Counted from the first letter of the stretch, positions 54,168-62,063 are shown. The stretch is DNA of 64,000 nucleotides from Streptomyces sp. NBC_01460 (GCF_036227405.1 NZ_CP109473.1:1612001-1676000); one strand, 5' to 3'. Made by a program: numbers and translations. Notes: generated by a model not told the origin, from the sequence alone.

Positions 54168-54309
54168 ACCCACGCTCCTCTACTGATCAGTAACGTTCCT
54201 GTGCCCGGGACTCTAGCGCGGGGCGGCGGAATCCGGCAGGCTCGCCCGGGCGGACCGGTTGTCCACAGGCTTCCACCTGGTCGGGCCCCGGCCAGTAATC
54301 TCAGCGCCC

Positions 54310-55293
54310 ATGGAGCAGAGGCATCTCGGCCGTACCGGCCTTCGTGTGTCCCGGATCGGGCTGGGCACCCTCACCTGGGGCCGGGACACGGACGAGCACG
54401 ACGCCGCCGACCAGCTCAAAGTCTTCTGGGACGCGGGCGGCACCCTCGTCGACACCGCCGACGTCTACGGCGGCGGCGAGGCCGAACACCTGCTGGGGCG
54501 CCTCCTGGACAGCCTGGTCCCGCGACAGGATCTGGTCATCGCGACCAAGGCGGGCAGCGTCCCGGATCCGTACCGCCGCTCCGACGGATCGCGCGGGCAC
54601 CTGCTCGCGGCGCTCGACGCCTCCCTGCGACGGCTCGGGACGGACTACGTCGATCTGTGGCAGATCCACGCGTTCGACCCCGTGACACCGCTGGACGAGA
54701 CCCTGCAGGCGCTCGACCTGGCCGTGTCCTCGGGGCGCGTGCGGTATGCCGGGGTGTCCAACTTCAGCGGCTGGCAGCTGGCCAAGGCGGCCACCTGGCA
54801 GCTCGCCGCGCCCGGGCAGCGCACCCGCCTCGCCTGCACGCAGATGGAGTACTCGCTGCTGCAGCGCGGCGTCGAGCGGGAGGTGCTGCCGGCGGCGCGG
54901 GACCTGGGAGTGGGACTGCTGCCCTCGTCCCCGCTGGGCAGAGGCGTGCTGACCGGGAAGTACCGGACCGGCACCCCCTCGGGCTCGCGTGGCGCCTCCG
55001 AGCAGCTGGCCCCCTTCGTCGAGCCGTACCTCGACGACGCGGCGAGCAGGATCGTGGACGCGGTGGCCACCGCTGCCGACGGCCTCGCCACGACCCCCCT
55101 CCAGGTCGCGCTCGCCTGGGTGCGGGACCGGCCCGGAGTGGTGGCCCCGGTCGTCGGCGCGCGCAACGCGCGGCAGCTGACCGAGGCGTTGTCGGTGGAG
55201 GCGCTTAGTCTTCCTGACGAGATCTGCCAGGCGCTCGACGACGTGTCGGCGCCCGTGCACCGCTATCCCGACCAGGACTGGAGCACGCTGTGA
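54310..55293 (+). CDS. Aldo/keto reductase
   Basis: A 327-residue NADPH-dependent (alpha/beta)8 barrel reductase. Catalytic tetrad positions are visible: Asp in VDTADVYGGGEAE with the Tyr four residues on, Lys in LVIATKAGS and His in DLWQIHAFDP. VVAPVVGARNARQL is the cofactor phosphate loop. The ATG lacks a ribosome site, and TAATCT ends 8 bases before it, so the message is probably leaderless. Its stop overlaps the GTG of the RecD-like gene by four bases (GTGA), coupling the two. The substrate is unknown; the pairing with a DNA-helicase-like protein is unexplained. Confidence 0.92.
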   Translation: MEQRHLGRTGLRVSRIGLGTLTWGRDTDEHDAADQLKVFWDAGGTLVDTADVYGGGEAEHLLGRLLDSLVPRQDLVIATKAGSVPDPYRRSDGSRGHLLAALDASLRRLGTDYVDLWQIHAFDPVTPLDETLQALDLAVSSGRVRYAGVSNFSGWQLAKAATWQLAAPGQRTRLACTQMEYSLLQRGVEREVLPAARDLGVGLLPSSPLGRGVLTGKYRTGTPSGSRGASEQLAPFVEPYLDDAASRIVDAVATAADGLATTPLQVALAWVRDRPGVVAPVVGARNARQLTEALSVEALSLPDEICQALDDVSAPVHRYPDQDWSTL

Positions 55294-57545
55294 CTGCGCA
55301 TCCCCGGGGGGAGACCCCGGACCCCGCCGCCGAGGACCACGAGGCCGGCGAGGACGCCGGTGTCCAGGCCGCCGACCCGCCCGCCACTCCCGACGAGGGC
55401 GGCGCGGAGGGAGCGGACGACGGTGGGGAGAGCGAAGAGGGCGCGGAGAACGCCGAGAGCCCGGAGAGCCCGGAGAGCGCCGAGAGCGCACAGGGAGCGG
55501 AGGAGGCACCCGCGGCGCCCGCGCTGTCGGAGGCCGAGGCGGAGCTGGCCGCTCAGCGCGAGCTGCGCCTGCGGATCGAGCAGCGCAAGGCCGAGAAGGC
55601 CGGCCCCATCGCCGCCGGCACGAAGCTGAGCGGTCCGGCCGCGGATCTGCTCGCGGCCGTGCGCGCGGTCGAGAGCGGTGAGACGCCGGGCACCGACTTC
55701 TTCGACTCACCGGCGTCGGCGCCCGCGCCGCGCCGCACGGCACCCGCCCCGCCCGCCCGTCCTTCCCCCGCCGCCGGCACGCCGGCCGCGCGGGCCGCGT
55801 CCCCCGAGGCCGCGGCCTCGGTCGCGGCGGTGCTCGCCGAGGGCGGGGCTCCCGAGGCCCTGGCGCGCCCGGCGACGGCGACGCTGGGCGAGGGGGCCGC
55901 CGGTCTCCTGCGCGAGGACCCGTGGCAGTTGCTGTCCCTGCCCGGTGTCCGGCCGGAGCAGGCGGACGGCTTCGCGCGGGCGCTGCTGGGCGCCGAGTGC
56001 GGACCCGACGACGAACGGCGCGCGGCCGCACTGGTGGGCTGGCTGCTGGAGCGGGCCGCGCTGCGGGGGCACACCGCGCTCGACGCCGACGAGACGCGGA
56101 AGGCGCTGGAGGGATTCGCGGTCACCGATCCCGAGGAGGCCGTCCAGCACGCGGTCGCCGAGGGCGTCGTCCTGGTCTTCCAGGACGGTGTGGACGCCAC
56201 GGGGGCCCAGGAGCCGGACGAGGCCGGCGAGGACACCGGTGAGGACGGGACGCCGGCCGACGAGGAGCCTGTACGGGTCCTGCTCGGCCTCGACCGGTAC
56301 GCCCTCGCGGAGGAGAGCCTCGCCGACGGCCTGGGCCGGCTGGTCAACTCGTGCGACAAGGGCGCCGACTGGTCGGAGTCCGCTGCCGCCGCCCCGTCCC
56401 CCTCGGCGGGCGAGTTGATCCGCGCCGCGGCCACCGCGGGCCTGGTCGCCCACAGCGGGGGCGAGAGCGCCCGCGCGGAGCCCGCCGCCCTGATCGCCGC
56501 CGCGCACGGCCTCGGCCTGCGGGCCATGGGCACCACGCACAGCACCGACGGACAGCGCAGGCTCGCCGAAGCGGTCGGTGACGCCCGGTCGGCCGTCACG
56601 CTCTCCGCCCTGCTCTCCGGCGAGGACGGTCCCGGCCGGGACGCGGACGGCGCGTTCGCCCTCGACCTGCTGGTCGTGCTGGACGCCCCGCAGCTCGATG
56701 TGGAGACGGCCGCGATGCTGGTGGAGTCGCTCGCCGACGGGACGCGGCTGGTCCTGAGCGGCGATCCGGGGGTCCTCGGGTCCGCCGGTGCGGGCCGGGT
56801 GTTCGCCGACGTGATCGCGGCGCGTGCCTGCCCGCACGTCGTCTCGCGCACGCCCGACCCCGGGCCGATCGGCGAGCTGGTCTCCGGTATCGGCATCGGC
56901 GAGCTCGCCCAGGTCGAGGCGCCCGGCAAGGAGGTCGTGATCGTGCCCGTCCGCGACGCGGGCGAGGCCGTCCACCGCACGGTGCAGCTGGTGGCCGACT
57001 CGGTGCCGCGCGCCATCGGCGTACCCTCCTCCGACACCCAGGTGATCACCGTCGGACACGGCGGATCGGCGGGCACCACCGCGCTGAACGCGGCGCTCAA
57101 GCAGCGGCTCAATCCGGGGCCGGGCCGTTTCGGCGGGTTCGACCCGGGCGACCGGGTGGTCCACATCCCCGCACCCGGCAGGGCCGTACCCGGTTCGGTC
57201 GTCTCGGCGGACGCCGAGGGTCTGCACCTGGACTGCTCCGGCACTCCCGTCGTCGTGGCGCCGGACCAGGTGGAGGCCTCCGTGCGCCACAGCTGGGCGC
57301 TCAGCGCCCACCAGGCGGCCGGGATGCGCTGGCCCGCCGTCGTGGTCGTCCTGCCGGGAGACGCCGCTCAGGGGCTCAGCAGGCCCTGGGTCTACACGGC
57401 GTTCAGCCGCGGGGAGCGGCATCTGTCCGTGGTGCACGGGGTGGACCAGGCTCTGCCCCGCGCGGTGGCCGAGGTCCCGGCGCAGGAGCGGACCACCCGG
57501 CTGCGCCCCCTGCTGGAGGCGCTTCCCGGACCGGACGCCTCGTAG
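55290..57545 (+). CDS. RecD-like helix-hairpin-helix protein with degenerate ATPase motifs
   Basis: A 751-residue protein. Residues 1-95 are acidic and low-complexity (GAENAESPESPESAESAQGA). A helix-hairpin-helix-like segment lies near 205-240 (LREDPWQLLSLPGVRPEQAD), as in RecD2. The rest follows the RecD2 layout but with key residues lost. Where Walker A should be (about 365-385) there is PSPSAGELIRAAATAGLVAH with no GKT. Walker B reads LLVVLDAPQLD in place of the usual DEAS. The downstream TRLVLSGDPGVLGSAGAG and the C-terminal VYTAFSRGERHLSVVHG still resemble RecD motifs III and VI. It is therefore probably a non-hydrolysing DNA-binding relative. GTG 55290 overlaps the preceding stop. A strong hairpin follows. 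Confidence 0.75.
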   Translation: MTAHPRGETPDPAAEDHEAGEDAGVQAADPPATPDEGGAEGADDGGESEEGAENAESPESPESAESAQGAEEAPAAPALSEAEAELAAQRELRLRIEQRKAEKAGPIAAGTKLSGPAADLLAAVRAVESGETPGTDFFDSPASAPAPRRTAPAPPARPSPAAGTPAARAASPEAAASVAAVLAEGGAPEALARPATATLGEGAAGLLREDPWQLLSLPGVRPEQADGFARALLGAECGPDDERRAAALVGWLLERAALRGHTALDADETRKALEGFAVTDPEEAVQHAVAEGVVLVFQDGVDATGAQEPDEAGEDTGEDGTPADEEPVRVLLGLDRYALAEESLADGLGRLVNSCDKGADWSESAAAAPSPSAGELIRAAATAGLVAHSGGESARAEPAALIAAAHGLGLRAMGTTHSTDGQRRLAEAVGDARSAVTLSALLSGEDGPGRDADGAFALDLLVVLDAPQLDVETAAMLVESLADGTRLVLSGDPGVLGSAGAGRVFADVIAARACPHVVSRTPDPGPIGELVSGIGIGELAQVEAPGKEVVIVPVRDAGEAVHRTVQLVADSVPRAIGVPSSDTQVITVGHGGSAGTTALNAALKQRLNPGPGRFGGFDPGDRVVHIPAPGRAVPGSVVSADAEGLHLDCSGTPVVVAPDQVEASVRHSWALSAHQAAGMRWPAVVVVLPGDAAQGLSRPWVYTAFSRGERHLSVVHGVDQALPRAVAEVPAQERTTRLRPLLEALPGPDAS

Positions 57546-57566
57546 CCCCCGGTCCGCGGGAACACG

Positions 57567-57603
57567 CGGACGGCCCCGGCGCGCCGCGCGCCGGGGCCGT
57601 CCG
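57567..57603. terminator. Bidirectional hairpin terminator after the RecD-like gene
   Basis: A perfect 17-bp stem (57567-57583 with 57587-57603) and 3-base loop, between converging genes. Confidence 0.85.
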
Positions 57604-57648
57604 TGCTGTCGGAGCCGTCAGGGCCGTCACGGCCGTCAGGCGGAGAGA

Positions 57649-58311
57649 TCAGGGGCGTTCCGGGACGACTGCGGGCGGCTCCCCGTCGAGCTCGTCCTCC
57701 TCGTCGAAGACCGCGCTGACGTCGAAGCGGCAGACCACCAGTGCGGGGTCGGCCTCGTCGAACGGCGCTCCGAGCCACTCCCCCGGCTCGGGAAGCTCGT
57801 CCACGGCGGAGACCCAGAGGGTGGAGTCCCCCTCCTCCAGCCCGAACTCCTTGTGCCGGGAGGCGATCTCGTCCGCCTCGTACTCTCCGAACACCACACC
57901 CAGTGCGGCATGGACGCCCGCGTCGGCGACGGCCGGTACGCCGGCGTCCCGGCCGTCCGGATCCAGCTCGGCGAGCCGCTGCGCCTGGGCGATCAGCCGC
58001 GCGGGCTCCGCCACCGCGTAGTCGCGCCTGATCAGCACGCTGACGGCGTGCGGCTCCTCCGGGCCCGCGTAGGGCGGGAGGGAGTCCTCGGCTCCGGGGA
58101 TCTCGAAAGGGGTGACCTCGTCGTAGCGGTCGTAGAGCAGTTCGTCGTAGACCTCGGCCGCGGCGGCCAGTGCGTTGAACGCGTCGTAGACAGTGGGGTC
58201 GTCGTCCCCGGTACGGCGTTCGACCGCCTGGAGGTGACGGTCGAGCGCGGTTTTGACTGCATCGGCGGCGGCGCGTACCTCGGCAGCGGTGGGCTGCGCA
58301 GCATCAGACAT
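57649..58311 (-). CDS. Conserved hypothetical cytoplasmic protein
   Basis: A 220-residue acidic protein that I cannot assign. The N-terminal third is helical (AEVRAAADAVKTALDRHLQA and NALAAAAEVYDELLYDRYDE). The centre has a beta-type AVSVLIRRDYAVAEPARLIA segment, and the C-terminus is very acidic (FDEEDELDGEPPAVV). There is no signal, membrane segment or catalytic motif. ATG 58311 lacks a ribosome site, and TAGCGT ends 7 bases before it, so translation may be leaderless. It is divergent from the DUF5703 gene with only 47 bases between, and converges on the RecD-like gene terminator. Confidence 0.78.
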   Translation of the reverse strand: MSDAAQPTAAEVRAAADAVKTALDRHLQAVERRTGDDDPTVYDAFNALAAAAEVYDELLYDRYDEVTPFEIPGAEDSLPPYAGPEEPHAVSVLIRRDYAVAEPARLIAQAQRLAELDPDGRDAGVPAVADAGVHAALGVVFGEYEADEIASRHKEFGLEEGDSTLWVSAVDELPEPGEWLGAPFDEADPALVVCRFDVSAVFDEEDELDGEPPAVVPERP

Positions 58312-58358
58312 AGGAGAGACGCTATCCGTACCGGGGGTCTGCCCGCACAATAGATGCG

Positions 58359-58547
58359 ATGCCGGAATACGAATTCATCGACGTGTACGTGCCGCGCGGG
58401 GTGTCCCGCAAGGAGGCGGCCCGACTGCTGACCGACCATGCCGAGTACGGGCACTGGGAGTTGGACCGGCTGACGCTGCGCCGCGACGGCAGCCGCCGGG
58501 TGCGGCTGCGCCGCCGCATCATCCGCCAGCTCCGGCCCACCTGGTAG
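58359..58547 (+). CDS. DUF5703 family small protein
   Basis: A 62-residue basic protein. MPEYEFIDVYVPRGVSRKEA opens a short beta-alpha unit, followed by HAEYGHWELDRLTLRRDGSR and an Arg-rich end (RVRLRRRIIRQLRPTW). The pattern matches the actinobacterial DUF5703 family. Its small size and basic C-terminus suggest nucleic-acid or membrane-surface binding, but no function is known. It is divergent from the hypothetical at 58311 and followed by a hairpin terminator. Confidence 0.85.
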   Translation: MPEYEFIDVYVPRGVSRKEAARLLTDHAEYGHWELDRLTLRRDGSRRVRLRRRIIRQLRPTW

Positions 58548-58551
58548 GACG

Positions 58552-58581
58552 GAGCGGGTTCCGCGCACGCGGAACCCGCTC
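58552..58581. terminator. Bidirectional hairpin terminator between DUF5703 and chaplin genes
   Basis: A 13-bp stem of GAGCGGGTTCCGC and its complement within 58552-58581, with a 4-base loop, directly after the DUF5703 stop and 24 bases from the end of the long chaplin gene. Confidence 0.8.
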
Positions 58582-58604
58582 GTCGTACCGGTGCCGCCGT
58601 GCGT

Positions 58605-59381
58605 CTACGCGGCGCTGCGCGAACGCCGGTACAGGACCGTGCCCGCACCTGCGAGCAGCAGGCCCGCGCTCGCCGGGACGAGCAGGTCGAGCCCGCCCCC
58701 ACCGGTGTGGGCGAGCTGCTCGGTCACGAGCTGGGTCTCGGGAGCCGGGGGCGCGTCCGGGGTGACCGGCCGCTCCGGGGTGTGCGGCGTCTCCGGCACG
58801 ACGGGAGGCGGGGCCGTCTCCGACTCGTTCTCGCAGGAGTTGCCGAAGACCGGGTTGAGCAGGCCGCCGACGGTGACGCTGTTGCCGCAGAGGTTCAGCG
58901 CGATCTCCACCGGCACCTGCACCTGGTTGCCGGAGAGGATGCCGGGGGAACCGGTGGTCTCGGCCTGCGCCGAGGTGCCGGAGGCCCGGTGCCTGCCCGT
59001 CCCCGCCCCGCTGTCGTGCCCGGACGCCTCGCCGTCGCGTGCGCGGTCGTGCCCGCGTCCGTGCCCGGACGCCTCGCTGCCGGAACCGTGACCGGACGAG
59101 GAACCGCCGTCCGGGGCGTACGCGTGACCGGAGTCCGAAGATCCGTTTCCGCAGTCGTTCCCGGCCGCGGGGTTGAGCAGACCGACGACGTCCACGGAGT
59201 TTCCGCACACGTTGACGGGTACGTCGATCGGGACCTGGATCGAGTTCCCCGAGACCACGCCCGGTGAACCCGACGCGGCGCCGGCCGCACCCGCGTCGGC
59301 GTGCGCGTAACCGCCACCGAGCGCCAGCACTCCGCCCGCCGCTGCCATCGTGATCAGGCCTTTACGTGTGACCTGTCGCAT
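58605..59381 (-). CDS. chpC: Long chaplin, sortase-anchored hydrophobic surface protein (ChpC-like)
   Basis: A 258-residue secreted protein of the aerial-hypha coat. A signal peptide (RKGLITMAAAGGVLALGGGY, cleaved near AHA-DA) leads to two chaplin domains. The first has VNVCGNSVDVVGLLNPAAGN and the second LNLCGNSVTVGGLLNPVFGN, each with a Cys pair. Between them is a ~60-residue Ser/Gly/His/Asp-rich linker with repeated SGHGS-type units. A Pro/Thr-rich wall-spanning segment leads to LAHTG, a membrane helix and RRSRSAA, a sortase signal of the LAXTG class. Its pairing with a short chaplin gene matches chpC-chpH of S. coelicolor. ATG 59381 follows AGGAAG. Confidence 0.93.
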   Translation of the reverse strand: MRQVTRKGLITMAAAGGVLALGGGYAHADAGAAGAASGSPGVVSGNSIQVPIDVPVNVCGNSVDVVGLLNPAAGNDCGNGSSDSGHAYAPDGGSSSGHGSGSEASGHGRGHDRARDGEASGHDSGAGTGRHRASGTSAQAETTGSPGILSGNQVQVPVEIALNLCGNSVTVGGLLNPVFGNSCENESETAPPPVVPETPHTPERPVTPDAPPAPETQLVTEQLAHTGGGGLDLLVPASAGLLLAGAGTVLYRRSRSAA

Positions 59382-59450
59382 AGGTTGTCTTCCTGCCTTC
59401 TGCCTACCGAAATGCCCCGGACACAGCAGTGAAGGGGCCGAATGCCCAGT

Positions 59451-59483
59451 GGCCCCGGAGTGCATGGCGCGCACTCCGGGGCC
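59451..59483. terminator. Hairpin terminator between short and long chaplin genes
   Basis: A perfect 13-bp stem (59451-59463 with 59471-59483) and 7-base loop. It should end most chpH transcripts, so the long chaplin gene needs its own promoter in the 70 bases before its start. Confidence 0.8.
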
Positions 59484-59519
59484 GACCGGGCTCACACCCT
59501 TACGGGTTGGTGCTCAACG

Positions 59520-59753
59520 TCAGTCGTTGACGCAGGCGTTGCCGAAGGCGGGGTTCAGCAGCCCGATCACGGAGATCGTGTTGCCGCACACGTTCACCGG
59601 AACGTGGACCGGAACCTGGATGACGTTGCCCGAGAGCACGCCGGGGCTGCCGATGGCGGCACCCTGCGCACCGGCGTCGGCGGACGCCATACCCGCACCC
59701 GCGAGCACGAGACCACCGGTAGCAGCCGCGATTGCGACGACCTTCTTGATCAT
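59520..59753 (-). CDS. chpH: Short chaplin (ChpH-like)
   Basis: A 77-residue secreted amyloid-forming surfactant protein that lets hyphae break the water surface. The signal peptide (IKKVVAIAAATGGLVLAGAG, cleaved near ASA-DA) is followed by a single chaplin domain with GSPGVLSGNVIQVPVHVPVN and VCGNTISVIGLLNPAFGNAC. The two cysteines form the conserved disulfide. Length and sequence fit ChpH. It has a strong AGGAGG ribosome site. A sigma-BldN-like promoter lies at 59803-59830, which would place transcription start about 40 bases before the ATG. Confidence 0.95.
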   Translation of the reverse strand: MIKKVVAIAAATGGLVLAGAGMASADAGAQGAAIGSPGVLSGNVIQVPVHVPVNVCGNTISVIGLLNPAFGNACVND

Positions 59754-59802
59754 TATTCCTCCTGGTTGACAAGTGCGGTCCCAGCCGCGGACCGCATCAC
59801 CT

Positions 59803-59830
59803 GTAACGAGGAGGGAGTGCCGGGGCTACG
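59803..59830 (-). promoter_or_regulatory. Sigma-BldN-like promoter of the short chaplin gene
   Basis: On the minus strand, CGTAGC (59830-59825) and CGTTAC (59808-59803) are exactly 16 bases apart. This agrees with the sigma-BldN pattern as I recall it (CGTAAC, 16 bases, CGTTGA) in nine of twelve positions. Chaplin genes are known members of the BldN regulon. Confidence 0.65.
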
Positions 59831-59917
59831 AGTCCGTGATCCCTTTCACCCTTTCCGGTGAGGTGCGTACAGGCTGTCGATTTTGGTCGCTCGCAGGGCG
59901 GCCGCCAGGTCAGGAGA

Positions 59918-59945
59918 GGTCTCGGTCTCGGTCTCGGTCTCGGTC
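59918..59945 (+). repeat. Tandem hexamer repeat GGTCTC, about 4.7 copies
   Basis: Four full GGTCTC units and a partial fifth lie between the M20 peptidase gene end and the short chaplin promoter. They are flanked by three copies of GGTCAGGAG, the last of which contains the M20 stop codon. No coding function is seen. Confidence 0.85.
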
Positions 59946-59961
59946 AGGAGCGGTCGCCGGG

Positions 59962-61296
59962 TCAGGAGTGGTCGATGAACCGGTCCAGCACCCGCGTGCC
60001 GAACTTCAGGCCGTCGACCGGGACCCGCTCGTCGACACCGTGGAACATGCCCGCGAAGTCCAGCTCCGGCGGCAGCTTCAGCGGGGCGAAGCCGAAGCAG
60101 CGGATGCCGAGGTCGTCGAAGGACTTCGCGTCGGTACCTCCGGAGAGCATGTAGGGCACGGCCCGGGCGATCGGGTCCTCGGCCTTGAGCGCGAGCTGGA
60201 TGGCGTCCACCAGGGAGCCGTCGAAGCTGGTCTCCAGCGCCTTGTCGCCGTGCACGTCCTCACGCTTCACCCGCGGGCCGAGGATGCGGTCGAGGTCGGC
60301 CAGGAACTCGTCCTCGAAGCCCGGCAGGAAACGGCCGTCCACGTGGGCGGTGGCCTGTCCGGGGATCACGTTCACCTTGTAGCCGGCGCCGAGCATGGTG
60401 GGAGCGGCGGAGTTCTGCAGGGTGGCGCCGACCATCTTGGCGATCCCGCCGAGCTTGGCGAGCGTCGCCTCCATGTCCTCCGGGTCGAGCGGCGTGCCCA
60501 GCGCGTCGGACAGCTCGTCGAGGAAGGACCGCACGGTCTTGGTCACCCGGACCGGCCACTTGTGCCGCCCGAGCCGGCCGACGGCCTCGCAGAGCTCGGT
60601 GATCGCGTTGTCGTTGTTGGTCATGGAGCCGTGCCCGGCGGTGCCGTCCACGGTGAGCCGCATCCAGTGCATGCCCTTCTGCGCGGTCTCCACCAGGTAG
60701 AGCCGCAGGTTCTCGTTGACGGTGAACGAGAAGCCGCCGACCTCGCCGATCGCCTCGGTGACACCGTCGAAGAGATCACGGTGGTGGTCGACGAGGTGGC
60801 GCGCACCGTACGTACCGCCCGCCTCCTCGTCCGCGAGGAAGGCCAGCACGATGTCGCGCGGGGGCTTGCGCCCGCTGCGCATCCGGTCGCGTACGACCGC
60901 GAGGGTCATCGCGTCCATGTCCTTCATGTCGACCGCGCCGCGGCCCCAGACGCACCCGTCCGCGATCTCTCCGGAGAACGGGTCATGGGTCCAGTCGGCG
61001 GCGTTGGCCGGCACGACGTCGGTGTGCCCGTGGATCAGCAGCGCCGGCTTCGAGGGGTCCTCGCCCTCGATCCGCGCCACGGTGGACGCGCGCCCCTTGT
61101 GGGACTCGATGATCTGCGGCTCCAGCCCGACCTCGGCGAGCTTCTCCGCGATGTACTCGGCGGCCGCCCGTTCGCCGGGGCCCGAGTGGTCGCCGTAATT
61201 GCTGGTGTCGATCCGGATCAGGTCACGACAGAGGTCGACGACCTCGTTCTCGGCGGACTCACCGATGCCGGTCCGGGCCGTGTTGGTCTCGCTCAC
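59962..61296 (-). CDS. M20-family metallopeptidase/amidohydrolase
   Basis: A 444-residue zinc hydrolase of the M20/M25/M40 group (ArgE/DapE/carboxypeptidase type). Metal ligands are in LLIHGHTDVVPAN (His, Asp), WGRGAVDMKD (bridging Asp) and LADEEAGGTYG (catalytic Glu and ligand Glu). The dimerisation domain (about 190-330) includes TVDGTAGHGSM. The final His ligand is in the DFAGMFHGVDERVP segment. GTG 61296 has GGAAGGAAG upstream. Which N-acyl amino acid or peptide it cuts is not clear. It is transcribed towards the chaplin genes but probably not with them, since the chpH promoter lies between. Confidence 0.93.
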   Translation of the reverse strand: MSETNTARTGIGESAENEVVDLCRDLIRIDTSNYGDHSGPGERAAAEYIAEKLAEVGLEPQIIESHKGRASTVARIEGEDPSKPALLIHGHTDVVPANAADWTHDPFSGEIADGCVWGRGAVDMKDMDAMTLAVVRDRMRSGRKPPRDIVLAFLADEEAGGTYGARHLVDHHRDLFDGVTEAIGEVGGFSFTVNENLRLYLVETAQKGMHWMRLTVDGTAGHGSMTNNDNAITELCEAVGRLGRHKWPVRVTKTVRSFLDELSDALGTPLDPEDMEATLAKLGGIAKMVGATLQNSAAPTMLGAGYKVNVIPGQATAHVDGRFLPGFEDEFLADLDRILGPRVKREDVHGDKALETSFDGSLVDAIQLALKAEDPIARAVPYMLSGGTDAKSFDDLGIRCFGFAPLKLPPELDFAGMFHGVDERVPVDGLKFGTRVLDRFIDHS

Positions 61297-61478
61297 ACTG
61301 CTTCCTTCCACTGTCGCGGTGGTGCTCCCCCTCATCCTCGCGCGGACGGCCCGCACACCCAAGACCGCCCGCCCCCTGTCACGCGCCTTTCACATGCCGT
61401 GGGGGTGATCGAGCACCCTCGAATGTTTGCTATGGTTTTCCACGTCGGAACGGGCACGGCCCGGACGACGGACACCCG

Positions 61479-61563
61479 GTCCGGGTGGCGGAATGGCAGA
61501 CGCGCTAGCTTGAGGTGCTAGTGCCCTTTATCGGGCGTGGGGGTTCAAGTCCCCCCTCGGACA
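61479..61563 (+). tRNA. tRNA-Leu, anticodon GAG
   Basis: An 85-base class II tRNA. The acceptor stem GTCCGGG pairs with CTCGGAC (one G-T), with discriminator A at 61563 and no encoded CCA. The anticodon stem CTAGC/GCTAG encloses loop TTGAGGT, giving anticodon GAG for CUC/CUU leucine codons. A long variable arm (TGCCCTTTATCGGGCG) is typical of leucine tRNA, and the T-loop reads GGTTCAAGTCC. A strong terminator follows 7 bases later. The gene content to its right differs from the conserved core on its left. Confidence 0.95.
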
Positions 61564-61569
61564 CAGTGG

Positions 61570-61597
61570 AAAACCCCCAGGTCACCCTGGGGGTTTT
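61570..61597 (+). terminator. Terminator after tRNA-Leu
   Basis: A perfect 12-bp stem, AAAACCCCCAGG with CCTGGGGGTTTT, and a 4-base loop, followed by a short T-rich run (CGCTTTT). It is the most classical intrinsic terminator in the window. Confidence 0.9.
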
Positions 61598-61612
61598 CGC
61601 TTTTCCCGGCCC

Positions 61613-62000
61613 TTACCCCTTGATGCGCGGGAAGGTCACGGAGTGCGCCGGGAAGGTGTCCTGGCGTCCGCCGCCTGTGCGTTCACGACCTTGACGACGA
61701 GGTCACCCATGGCGTCGTCGCGGGTGACCACCTGCCGGAAGGGTTCGGCGGGCTCGTCGTCGGTGAAGGTGCCCCACCGCTCACCGGCGAGGAAGCGTCG
61801 GCAGTGAAGGAGGAGCGGCCGTCGGTGTGCCGCGTGATGTGCGGGTCGGCGCGCTGCCCGACCACCGGATTGCGGTACGGGGCCGGCGGCACGGGCGGGC
61901 GACGCCGGGGGGCGGCACCGAGGGCCCCTGCGGCCAGGGCCCCCTCAGCACGGTCCTGCGGCTGGGCACTTCGGCTCGGCTCAGGGGTTTCGCCTTTCAC
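61613..62000 (-). pseudogene. Chimeric remnant of GH43 and GH51-type glycoside hydrolase genes
   Basis: From GTG 62000 the minus strand reads as a Pro/Ala linker, then PYRNPVVGQRADPHITRHTD, which resembles the start of a GH43 arabinosidase-type domain. Shortly after, the sense moves to a different frame (about 61803 downward): RRFLAGERWGTF, then RQVVTRDDAMGDLVVKVVNA and QAADART, like the C-terminal beta domain of GH51 arabinofuranosidases. A third frame supplies the end, DTFPAHSVTFPRIKG, with TAA at 61615-61613. Over a kilobase that would normally separate these parts is missing. No signal peptide or complete catalytic domain remains. I take it as a decayed, deletion-joined remnant; family matches are from memory. 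Confidence 0.6.
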
Positions 62001-62063
62001 GGGGGATCTCGGCGTGGGGATGTCGCACGGAAGCCCGATGCCGGGAATCCGCGTGGGCCCGGT

